64,000 nucleotides of DNA from Luteitalea sp. TBR-22 (GTDB lineage Bacteria; Acidobacteriota; Vicinamibacteria; Vicinamibacterales; Vicinamibacteraceae), in NCBI RefSeq assembly GCF_016865485.1, contig NZ_AP024452.1, positions 1,138,501-1,202,500 of the forward strand, given 5' to 3'. Under the pieces are notes generated by a model that saw only the letters and a list, made by a program, of their open reading frames with translations, did not search any database and was not told the DNA's origin. Of this stretch, positions 25,279 to 36,500 are shown one piece after another. The position numbers and the translations under genes are program-made. How positions within the stretch are numbered: position 1 is the stretch's first letter; each line of letters opens with the position of its first letter.

Positions 25279-26196
25279 GTGCACGCGCCGCGCGTCATTG
25301 CCGTGGTCGGCGCCGGCCTGATGGGGCACGGCATCGCGCAGGCCTTCGCGGAGGCCGGGTGGGTGGTTCGCGTCACCGATGCCGATCCGGCCGTGCGCGA
25401 CACGGTCCACGCGCGCATCGCGCGCAACCTCGAGGAGGCGGGCGGGTCGCCGCCTGACGTGCTCGCGCGCGTGGACGTCGCCGCGACGCTCGCCGACACG
25501 GTCGGCGACGCCGACCTCGTGATCGAGTCGGTGTTCGAGGACGTCGGTCTGAAGCAGTCGCTCCTCGTTGAACTGGCCGGTCTGGCCCCGGCGGGCGCCA
25601 TCCTCGCCAGCAACACCTCCGTCATCCCGATCTCGCGGCTCGGGGAGCGCCTCGTCGAGGAGGACCGGGGCCGGTTGCTGGGGACGCACTGGTGGAACCC
25701 GCCGCACCTGATGCCACTGGTGGAGGTCGTGCGCACGGCCGACACGCGGCAGGACGTGGTCGAAGCGGTGGTGGCGCTGCTGCGCGACGTCGGGAAGGAG
25801 CCCGTGGTCGTGCACAAGGACGTGACGGGCTTCATCGGCAACCGCCTCAACCAGGCCATGTGGCGTGAGGCGCTGGCGCTGATCGACGCCGGCGTCTGCG
25901 ATGCCGCGACCATCGACACGGTGGTGAAGTCATCGTTCGGGCTGCGACTGCCGGTGCTCGGGCCGATGGAGAACGCCGACCTCATCGGCCTCGACCTCAC
26001 GCGGTCGCTGCACGCGCTGCTGTTCCCCGACCTCGACAGGTCCACCGCGCCGTCGCCCGTGCTCGATGCCGCGATTGCCCGCGGCGCCACCGGCATGAAG
26101 GCCGGCGCCGGCCTGCGTCGCTGGACGGGCGCGGAGGCCGAGGCGGTGCGTCGGCGGCTCGACGCGCACCTGCGAAGGCTGAACGCCGAACGCTGA
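25279..26196 (+). CDS. 3-hydroxyacyl-CoA dehydrogenase family protein (HWWNP type)
   Basis: 305 residues from GTG 25279, ten bases after the DUF1080 stop. The NAD-binding motif VVGAGLMGHGIAQAFAEAG opens the protein. DLVIESVFED, ILASNTSVIPI and THWWNPPHLMPLVEVV follow, then the C-terminal helical domain with GFIGNRLNQAMWREAL. The HWWNPPH form, rather than HFFNP, is found in lambda-crystallin, carnitine dehydrogenase and related hydroxyacid dehydrogenases, so a hydroxy acid or 3-hydroxyacyl-CoA could be the substrate. One catalytic domain only, as in 3-hydroxybutyryl-CoA dehydrogenase. The stop codon falls inside a GCYGAAC heptamer triplet. Confidence 0.85.
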   Translation: MHAPRVIAVVGAGLMGHGIAQAFAEAGWVVRVTDADPAVRDTVHARIARNLEEAGGSPPDVLARVDVAATLADTVGDADLVIESVFEDVGLKQSLLVELAGLAPAGAILASNTSVIPISRLGERLVEEDRGRLLGTHWWNPPHLMPLVEVVRTADTRQDVVEAVVALLRDVGKEPVVVHKDVTGFIGNRLNQAMWREALALIDAGVCDAATIDTVVKSSFGLRLPVLGPMENADLIGLDLTRSLHALLFPDLDRSTAPSPVLDAAIARGATGMKAGAGLRRWTGAEAEAVRRRLDAHLRRLNAER

Positions 26197-26198
26197 AC
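26178..26198 (+). repeat. heptamer triplet, GCYGAAC family, at a gene end
   Basis: GCTGAAC, GCCGAAC and GCTGAAC run in direct order through the last codons and TGA stop (26194-26196) of the dehydrogenase gene. The same unit occurs three times without change at 28957-28977. Confidence 0.7.
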
Positions 26199-26251
26199 GG
26201 CCGCTCGACTGGAAGTGGTGCGCGCTCGCTGTCCGACCGGATTTCCAAACC

Positions 26252-26509
26252 ATGCCTCCACGTGTTCCTACCCGCATCCACCTTGCCGCCGACCGGCGCG
26301 CGTCGCTGCTCGCGGCGCTGCAACGGCACTTCGACGCGGAGTTCGACGAGCCCCTCAGCGAGTTCCGAGGCAACCAGCTCATCGACTTCTTCCTGCAGCG
26401 CCTCGGCCCTCCGGTCTACAACCAGGGCGTGCACGACGCCGCGGGGTTCATGCAGGAGCGGCTCGCCGACATCGAGGGCGAGATCCACGAGCACGACGAG
26501 GGGCGGTGA
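26252..26509 (+). CDS. DUF2164 family protein
   Basis: 85 residues. The pattern IHLAADRRASLLAALQRHFD, then FRGNQLIDFFLQRLGPPVYN and QGVHDAAGFMQERLADIEG, matches the small DUF2164 proteins of Proteobacteria and others. The predicted structure is entirely helical with no signal or membrane segment. The family's role is unknown, and genes near it vary between genomes. The acidic His-rich tail (IHEHDEGR) is unremarkable. It stands alone on the plus strand, 56 bases after the dehydrogenase gene, and could be co-transcribed with it. Confidence 0.8.
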   Translation: MPPRVPTRIHLAADRRASLLAALQRHFDAEFDEPLSEFRGNQLIDFFLQRLGPPVYNQGVHDAAGFMQERLADIEGEIHEHDEGR

Positions 26510-26562
26510 GGGCGGGCTGGGCCGGCAGCCCGGCTCGCTCGGGCCGTGTCGCGGCGAAGACC

Positions 26563-26599
26563 CTTACGACGCGTGTAAGCCCGTTACGTCGCCGGTAAC
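26563..26599. promoter_or_regulatory. two tandem dyads spaced 20 bp (operator-like)
   Basis: CTTAC-N7-GTAAG (26563-26579) and GTTAC-N7-GTAAC (26583-26599) are perfect 5-bp inverted repeats whose centres are exactly 20 bp apart, two helix turns. They precede the YceI start at 26680 by about 80 bases. This geometry suggests cooperative binding of a dimeric regulator on one DNA face. I cannot name the regulator. Confidence 0.6.
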
Positions 26600-26679
26600 G
26601 GTGGCACGGCCATCGCCGTCCGACTCACGCGTCGTTGCGATGGCAGGTCGACGGCGCGTCCATTGCATCGGTCCCGGGC

Positions 26680-27288
26680 ATGATCTCCCTCCCCTGGCAC
26701 GACCTGCCGTTGCGCGCCCTGCTGGTCACCGCGGCGCTCTGGCCCGGGGCTGCCGGACTGGCGCCGCTCACCGAGGCCCAGTCGTACGCCGTGACTGGCG
26801 GTCGCGCCGTTGTCATCTGTCCGCTAAGGTCGGGCGGGCGTCTCGAGGGCCGCACGCAGACGGTGCGCGGGCTCGTGGCACTGCTCCCCGGGGCGCGGGA
26901 AGTGGCCGGCACACTGGTGGCCGATGTACGCGACCTCGAGGCGGGCAGCGCCATGGCGACCTCGCAAGTGCGGGAGAACCTCCTCGAGGTCTATCGGGGC
27001 GATGGGTACGCGTCGATCACGCTGGGTGATCTCGTGCTCGACGTGCCGGTGCAGGCCGCCAACCGGCAGGGCGCCTTTCGTGGGCAGCTCACCGTGCACG
27101 GCCAGGCCCGCGCGGTGACCGGGACGTACGCGCTGCGTCACCGCGGCCGGGCGCTCGACCTGCAGCTGTCGCTCGACCTGCGCCTCGACGACTACGGCAT
27201 GGCGCCGCCGTCACACCCGGCGCTCCGGGTGACCGGCACGATGCAGTACGCGCTGAAGGTCACGCTGCAGCCGACCAGCGCGCCATGA
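26680..27288 (+). CDS. exported YceI-like lipocalin-fold protein
   Basis: The ATG at 26680 gives 202 residues and a signal peptide (MISLPWHDLPLRALLVTAAL); a TTG at 26635 would add 15 hydrophilic residues. The body reads SYAVTGGRAVVICPLRSGG, TVRGLVALL, VAGTLVADVRDLEAG and the closing VTGTMQYALKVTLQP strands of the YceI beta-barrel, which binds isoprenoid or lipid ligands in the periplasm. The DGVRDxHL-like motif of classical YceI is reduced to SQVRENLL. Upstream lies the tandem dyad described separately, which probably controls it. It is convergent with the adenylate cyclase gene, 27 bp away. Confidence 0.72.
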   Translation: MISLPWHDLPLRALLVTAALWPGAAGLAPLTEAQSYAVTGGRAVVICPLRSGGRLEGRTQTVRGLVALLPGAREVAGTLVADVRDLEAGSAMATSQVRENLLEVYRGDGYASITLGDLVLDVPVQAANRQGAFRGQLTVHGQARAVTGTYALRHRGRALDLQLSLDLRLDDYGMAPPSHPALRVTGTMQYALKVTLQPTSAP

Positions 27289-27315
27289 CGCCCCCGGCGA
27301 CCTGACGACCGGGGA

Positions 27316-28935
27316 TCAGTCTTCCACCGCATACACCTCGATCACCGACTGGCGGCCGCGGAGCGTGACCGGCCCGAGCGGCGTCGTCCGGAACCGTCCG
27401 CCGGCCCGCTCCAGGGTCGCCAGCGACACGACGATCTGCCCTGGCGCCGCGACCGTGCTCTCGAGGCGCGAGGCGGTGTTCACCGCGTCGCCCAGCACCG
27501 TGAACTCCCGCCGCATCGGCGAGCCGATGTCGCCGGTCAGCGCCCGGCCCGTGTGGATCGCGATGCGCATCCGCAGCGGCAGCCGGTCGGGATGGCGCGC
27601 ATTCAGCGCGGCCAGCTCCCGACGCATCGCCAGCGCCGCATCGACGGCCTTGGCCGCGTGATCCTCCTGCGGCAGCGGCGCGCCGAAGACCGCGAGGATC
27701 GCGTCGCCGATGAACTTGTCGAGGGTGCCCTGGTGGTCGAACAGCACGTCGGCCATCTCGTGGAAGAACTCGTTCAGCAAGGCCGCGACCGCGTCGGGCT
27801 CGAGTCCCTCGGAGAGCGTCGTGAAGCCCACGAGGTCGACGAACATGACCGTCACCTCGCGGACCTGGGTGTCGAACGCGCCCGCCTCGGTGTCGCTGCG
27901 CAGGATGCGCTCGACGACGCCGGGCGAGTGGTAGCGCTGCAGGCGCTCGCGCTGGCGCGACTCCTCGAACAGGCGCGCCGTGAGTCGGGCATGCTCGATG
28001 GCCACGGCCGCGTAGTTGGCCAGCGCGACGAACACGGCGAGGTCATCCTCGGAGAACTTCCGCGAACGCGGCGTGTCGGCGTACAGCACGCCGATCACCT
28101 CGTTGCGGTTCCACAGGGGCGCGCACATGAACGACCTGATGCTCAGCGCGCGGACGCTGTGGGCCAGGTCGAGCCGGCTGTCCACCAGGGCATCGTCGGC
28201 CAGCATCGCCACCCGATCGCGGATCACGATGTTGACGACCGTGCGGCTCAGGCGGGCGTCGTGCAGCGTCTGGCCGTCGGCGCCGCGCGCCACCCGCACC
28301 GTGAGCGGGTCGAACGAGGACTCGCGGAGCAGCAGGATGGCGCGCTCTGCCGACACCGCCTGGAAGACCAGGTCGACCACCGTCTCGAGCACCTTGGGCA
28401 GGTCGCGCTGCTGGACGAGCGTCGTGCTGATCTGCGAGAGCAGCCTGACCAGGCGCGAGGCCTGCGTCGCCTCGGCGGCCTGAGCCTCCGTGGTCACGCC
28501 AGCGACGGCCGGCGTTGGCGCGGTCGGCGGCGCGATCGGACGCACGATGGTCGTGGCCATGTCGATCTCGTGCCCGTCATCGGTCAGCCCGTCGGCGGCC
28601 GTCATGACCTCGGTGCGCTGGCCCAGCGTGAAGCGCACGCCGCCCAGCATGAACGCGTCGCCCGGGGCCACGCGTGCCTCGCCGACGACGCGGGCGCCGT
28701 TGAGCCGGGTGCCATAGGTGCTGTCGAGATCGCGGAGCGTGCACGAGCCGAGGCCGACGACCAGGTCGGCATGCCGACGCGACACCGTGGGATGGTCGAC
28801 GGCCACGTCGTTGGCGGTGGCGCGCCCCAACGTCACGACCTGGCCGGCATCCGGGAGGTCGCGCAGCTGCTCGGCCTCGTCGCGCACCTGCCAGGCGAGC
28901 GTCAACACGGTGCGCACCTGATCGTCGGTCGCCAC
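27316..28935 (-). CDS. FHA-GAF-class III adenylate/guanylate cyclase
   Basis: 539 residues from GTG 28935. Domains in order are FHA (VVTLGRATANDVAVDHPTV, SRRHADLVV, LRDLDSTYGTRLNG) at about residues 25-100, a linker of about 60, a GAF domain at about 165-320 (RAILLLRESS to LANYAAVAIEHARL), then a class III cyclase domain from about residue 345. In it VTVMFVDLVGFTTLSEG and KFIGDAILAVFGAP hold the two metal-binding Asp residues, and LGDAVNTASRLE holds the Asn-Arg transition-state pair, so it looks active. FHA binds phosphothreonine, so a partner Ser/Thr kinase, two of which lie within 20 kb, may recruit it. No membrane segment is present. Confidence 0.9.
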   Translation of the reverse strand: MATDDQVRTVLTLAWQVRDEAEQLRDLPDAGQVVTLGRATANDVAVDHPTVSRRHADLVVGLGSCTLRDLDSTYGTRLNGARVVGEARVAPGDAFMLGGVRFTLGQRTEVMTAADGLTDDGHEIDMATTIVRPIAPPTAPTPAVAGVTTEAQAAEATQASRLVRLLSQISTTLVQQRDLPKVLETVVDLVFQAVSAERAILLLRESSFDPLTVRVARGADGQTLHDARLSRTVVNIVIRDRVAMLADDALVDSRLDLAHSVRALSIRSFMCAPLWNRNEVIGVLYADTPRSRKFSEDDLAVFVALANYAAVAIEHARLTARLFEESRQRERLQRYHSPGVVERILRSDTEAGAFDTQVREVTVMFVDLVGFTTLSEGLEPDAVAALLNEFFHEMADVLFDHQGTLDKFIGDAILAVFGAPLPQEDHAAKAVDAALAMRRELAALNARHPDRLPLRMRIAIHTGRALTGDIGSPMRREFTVLGDAVNTASRLESTVAAPGQIVVSLATLERAGGRFRTTPLGPVTLRGRQSVIEVYAVED

Positions 28936-28956
28936 GGGGACAGGGTAACGCGTGAC

Positions 28957-28977
28957 GCCGAACGCCGAACGCCGAAC
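28957..28977. repeat. perfect heptamer triplet, GCCGAAC
   Basis: Three identical GCCGAAC units in direct order lie 22 bases before the cyclase start on the opposite strand. The flanks hold no gene. Confidence 0.75.
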
Positions 28978-29058
28978 CACGAGCGACGAAGGCCAGACGT
29001 CGGACGGCGATCACTGGCGTGCGGTGCCGTCGCCAACGTGTCGAGGGAAGCCGTTACC

Positions 29059-29913
29059 ATGTGCCCCATGCGAGTGGCCCTGGTGGCACTGTTGGCGTGG
29101 ATGGCGGGCGTGGCCGCGGCGGGCGCGCAGGACGGGGCGGCCTGGCGGCGGCAGGAGAACGTGGTCTTCGGGTTGGCCTCGGGCGTCGGGCTCGTGATGG
29201 ACGTGTTCACGCCCACGGGCACGCCCAACGGCCTCGGCATCATCGACGTGCTCTCGGGCGCGTGGTACTCCGAGGAGGCGCAGGTGCGCGACCACCTGCG
29301 CGCGAAGATCTTCGACATCCATTGCGCGCGCGGCTACACCGTGTTCATGGTGCGGCCCGGGTCACGCACGGCGTTCACCGCCGACGCGATGGCCGCGCAC
29401 GTCGGGCGGGCGGTGGCCTACATCCGCGCGCACGCGACCGAGTACCGCGTCGACCCGGATCGCCTCGGGATGACGGGGGCCTCGGCCGGCGCGCACCTGG
29501 CCCTGCTTGCCCTTGCCACCCAGCCCGACCTAGGTATCCGCGCCGCGGCCCTCTTCTTCCCACCCACCGACTTCCTCGAGTTCGGCACCGGCGCGCCGCC
29601 CCTCGACCGGCTCGGGGGCCTGCTGTTTGCCGGAGGCGTGGCGGGGCGGACCGCCGAGGAGGTGACGCGCAAGGCCGGCGAGATCTCGCCGGCCCGACGC
29701 GTCACGCGGGCGCTGCCGCCCGTGCTGTTGATTCACGGCGACGCCGACGCCACGGTGCCGTTGCAACAGTCCGAGAAGATGGTCCGCGTGCTCAAGGACG
29801 CCGGGGGAGAGGCCCGCCTGATCGTGAAACCCGGGGGCGGCCACCCGTGGCCGACCCTGCCGGAGGAAGTCGCCGTCATGGCGGACTGGTTCGGGGAGCG
29901 TCTGCGGCAGTGA
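29059..29913 (+). CDS. exported alpha/beta hydrolase (esterase, BD-FAE type)
   Basis: 284 residues from ATG 29059; GAGGGA lies ten bases upstream, and an ATG at 29068 is the alternative. A signal peptide runs to GAAGAQ. The oxyanion and nucleophile region is LGMTGASAGAHLALLAL (Ser in GASAG). The catalytic Asp lies in LLIHGDADATVPL and the His in GGGHPWPTLPEEV. The fold and spacing are those of prolyl-oligopeptidase-like esterases and feruloyl or acetylxylan esterases. The N-terminal VVFGLASGVGLVMDVFTP matches the start of the domain in that group. Probably periplasmic or secreted; the substrate ester is unknown. Followed after 90 bp by a kinase gene on the same strand. Confidence 0.82.
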   Translation: MCPMRVALVALLAWMAGVAAAGAQDGAAWRRQENVVFGLASGVGLVMDVFTPTGTPNGLGIIDVLSGAWYSEEAQVRDHLRAKIFDIHCARGYTVFMVRPGSRTAFTADAMAAHVGRAVAYIRAHATEYRVDPDRLGMTGASAGAHLALLALATQPDLGIRAAALFFPPTDFLEFGTGAPPLDRLGGLLFAGGVAGRTAEEVTRKAGEISPARRVTRALPPVLLIHGDADATVPLQQSEKMVRVLKDAGGEARLIVKPGGGHPWPTLPEEVAVMADWFGERLRQ

Positions 29914-30003
29914 ACGGTGTTCGTACCCGGTCCCGCTCGCGTTGGACCTGACATAAGATCCCGTGTGGCCGGTTGCGTCCTCGTGGCCGACCATCCACCG
30001 AAC

Positions 30004-33273
<3,270 letters not shown>

Positions 33274-33344
33274 GGCGCCGCACCCGATCACTGCCCCTCA
33301 GCTGGGACCCGACCGCGACGTGCCGGACGCCAACCGCGTTCCGC

Positions 33345-33407
33345 GATCCCCGACGCCGATCCCGACCCGCGATCCCCGATCCGCGATCCGCGATCCCCGA
33401 TCCCCGA
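33345..33407. repeat. heptamer tandem array, GATCCSC family
   Basis: Nine units follow in order: GATCCCC, two 6-base units GACGCC and GATCCC, then GACCCGC, GATCCCC, GATCCGC twice and GATCCCC twice. It lies 70 bases after the kinase stop, before a strong terminator. The same unit is at 8002-8044 (inverted) and 57172-57199. Confidence 0.88.
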
Positions 33408-33413
33408 GACAAC

Positions 33414-33449
33414 ACGACCCCGCCCCTCGAGTCCGAGGAGCGGGGTCGT
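33414..33449. terminator. bidirectional hairpin terminator
   Basis: A perfect 10-bp stem, ACGACCCCGC with GCGGGGTCGT, encloses a second 5-bp stem (CCTCG/CGAGG). It lies between convergent genes: the kinase ends at 33273 and the metzincin gene ends at 33508. Confidence 0.75.
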
Positions 33450-33458
33450 GTCCATTCC

Positions 33459-33500
33459 GTAGGCCGTGGCCCGCAGGCCGCAGGCCATGAGCCTTGCGGC
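33459..33500. repeat. heptamer tandem array, NNNGGCC family
   Basis: GTAGGCC, GTGGCCC, GCAGGCC, GCAGGCC, ATGAGCC and TTGCGGC are six consecutive 7-base units ending eight bases before the TAG of the metzincin gene. Confidence 0.65.
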
Positions 33501-33507
33501 CCTTTGC

Positions 33508-36500
33508 CTACTTCACCAACGTCACCGTGAACGTCGGGCTCGGCGCGTAGCGCGGGTCGTTCGGGGTGATGGTCACCTCGTACGTCCCCGGCGCGAGGCC
33601 GCGGCCCGTGCTCAGGTCCTTGGTCTGCAGGTTGAACTGCCAGCTCTTGCTGGAGTTCGAGTACCGGAAGTTGCTGTTGCCGGTGTCGGTGTTCACCTGT
33701 GTCTTGAGCGGCAGCGGACCCGCGAACCGGATCGTGTACGTCAGGTTGGCGCTGTCGACGACGGTCGAGCCGCGCTGGTATCGCCACGACATCGGGATGG
33801 CGCTGCCGGCCTTGAACGTGGCGCCGGTCGGCGGCGGCGCGTTCTTCAGCCCGACGAAGGTGTACGCGCCGTTGGCGTTCACCGTCAGCGCGAAGGCCGC
33901 CGTCGCCCACAGGCCGTCCGGGTCGGTGGCCCGCACGGTGATCGTCGCCGTGCCCGCCTGGCCTGCCGCCGGCGTCACCGTGATGGTGCGCGACGCGCCT
34001 GCGCCGCCGAACACGATGTTGCCGTTGGGCACCAGCGCCGTGTTGCTCGACGATCCGGTGAGCGACAGCGCGCCCGCGCCCTCGGCGTCGGCCACCGTGA
34101 ACGCGATCGGGCCGGCCACCGCGCCCTGCTCGATGGTCACCTGGGGCGGCAGGCCGCTGATGGTCGGCGTGTCGTTGACCGACCGCACGGTGATGGACAC
34201 CGTGCCGGTCACGCTGCTGCCCGCCGCCGGGCGGTACGTGAAGCCATCGACGCCGCTGAAGTTCGGGTTCGGCGTGTACGTGAACGCGCCGTTGGCGTTG
34301 AGCACGAGCGTGCCGTTGGCCGGCCCGGACATCAGCGAGGCCGACAGCGTCACCGGGCTGTCCTCGTCCTTGTCGTTGCCGAGCACGCCGGGCGCCGCCA
34401 CCACGAGGGCGGTGTCCTCGTCGGTGCCGTAGGTGTCGGCACCGGCGACGAGCGGCAGGTTGCGGCCGGTGATCGTGCGCAGGTTCGACGGGTCGCTGTC
34501 GATGCCGCCCTGGAACGCGTCGGCCTGGTAGTTGGCCACCGCGAAGTAGGTGTACCTGGCGCCGTCCACCAGTTCGCTGGCGTCGATGACGACGTAGTCC
34601 TCGTCCTGCGGCTTGTCCGGGTCGGCGGGCACGACGTTCACCTGCGTCCACCTGGCCTGCGGCGTCAGCGTGGCGCCATCGACACGGAACAACTTGAACG
34701 CTGCCACGCCGCCGATGTTGGGGGCGTTGAAGCGCGCCACCACGTCGCTCGGGCCCGCCCCTGGTGCTGCGCAGCCGGCGTCCACGCCCACGACACACAC
34801 CCGGAACTCGTTGGGCGGCGTGCGCGCGAGGTCGGCGGCCATCGAGGCATCAATCTCGCCGAGCGGGTTCTCGGGGTCGTTGACGAACAGGTCGCCGCCG
34901 CCGAAGTCGCCACGGCCGATGTCGCCGCTGCCCTCCTGTGCCGCGCCGAGGTCGAGATCGAGCTTGCCGAGATCGAGCTTGCCGAGATCCAGCTTGCCCA
35001 GGCTCAGGTCGAGCTTGCCGAGATCGAGCTTGCCCGCGTCCAGATCCAGCTTGCCGGCATCCAGATCGAGCTTGCCCGCGTCGAGATCGAGCTTGCCGAG
35101 GTCGGTCAGGCCCAGATCGAGCTTGCCCATCGACAGCGACAGCGCGCCGACGGCGAGCGTCCCGTTGGCCTTGCGGTACTGACCGCCGACGTTGCGGCGC
35201 GAGCCCACCTGGTTCAACTTCAGGTTCGACCAGTCGTCGGAGGCCGCCTTGAGCGGAGCGGACCCGGTCGGCGAGTCGGAGCCGTTGACGAAGCCGTTGA
35301 AGTTGACGTCCTGCGCGAAGGTCGCCGTCTCGAGCGTGCCGTTGGCATTCCAGTCGATCGGGTCAGCGGAGGCGCGCGCGTCGATGCGAATCATGCGCTC
35401 GCCGTTCTGCAGCGGCGACCCGTCGCAGCGCGACCGCGCCGGGTGGCGCTGTCCTGCGAGGTAGCTGAAGTCGAGCGGCGCATACCAGCCGAGGCGATAC
35501 GGGGTGGTGTTGTACACGCCGTCCTGCACGGCCGACTCGTCGATGGTCACAAACGGCGTGCCATCGGAGAAGTCCATGTGCGGCGTACCGTTGTCGTCCA
35601 CCAGCCCGCGCAGCTGGTACAGGTAGTTCATCACGCTCAGGTAGCCCGGCTTGCAGTTGGGCTCGAACGGCTCGCCGCCGTGACGACGCTCCGCGGTGTG
35701 GCCGAACTCGTGGGCCAGGGTCGCCGCCTGCATGAACGGCGTGCCGATCGGCAGCCCCTGGGCGTCCTTGAAGCCGCCGAGAGCGACGATGAGGTCGCCG
35801 CCGGGGAAGTCGGCGATGCCGCTGTAGGTGCGCGGCACGTTGAAATCGGGATTGCGCTGGCTGCCCGCCGGGCAGGCGCCGCCGACGTCCTCGAGCAGTG
35901 CGCCGGTGGTCGGGTTCACGCAGGGGCGCGTCGACTTCGGGATGCCGATGTGGTGTGCGAAGAGCGCGTACCGGAAGATGTCGCGACGCACGTCGTCGAA
36001 GCGACGCTCACAGCTGTTGCCGGGCAGGTCGCAAGCGTTCGGAGTCTCGGCGGGCGGGTCGACGAGGACGGAGTCGCGGACGCGCCGCAGGCCGGTCTTC
36101 CAGCCGATCGTGCCGGGGTAGGCGCCGAACTGGCACGTCCAGGGGGGCGATCCGGCCGGCGGCGTGCACGCGGTGACGCCTTCGTCGAGCCACTCGCCGC
36201 CTCGCGCCAGGCCTTCACCCGCCACGGTGTCGCGCACGAGGTACTGCTCGGCCAAGGTCTCCGTGCCGACGTTGTAGTCCTGGCCCAGGTCGATGTGGAC
36301 GTTGATGCCCCTGGCCTTGAACATGTCGCCGAACAGGCGCACCGCCTGCGGTGAGGGCAGGTGCGAATGGGCCGGCAGCGGCTCGGTGCCGTAGGTGCGC
36401 TCGGTGTCGGTCTTGAAGTAGTTGACCTCGAGGAAGATGTCGGGCGTGGTGGCGCTGGCGCCCATCTTCGACAGCAGTGGCAGCTCGCGCCCGTACGGGT

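Noticed and set aside
33345-33407. Open frame reading AIPDPR repeats
   Set aside because: The peptide is only the translation of the GATCCSC heptamer array, and there is no start signal.
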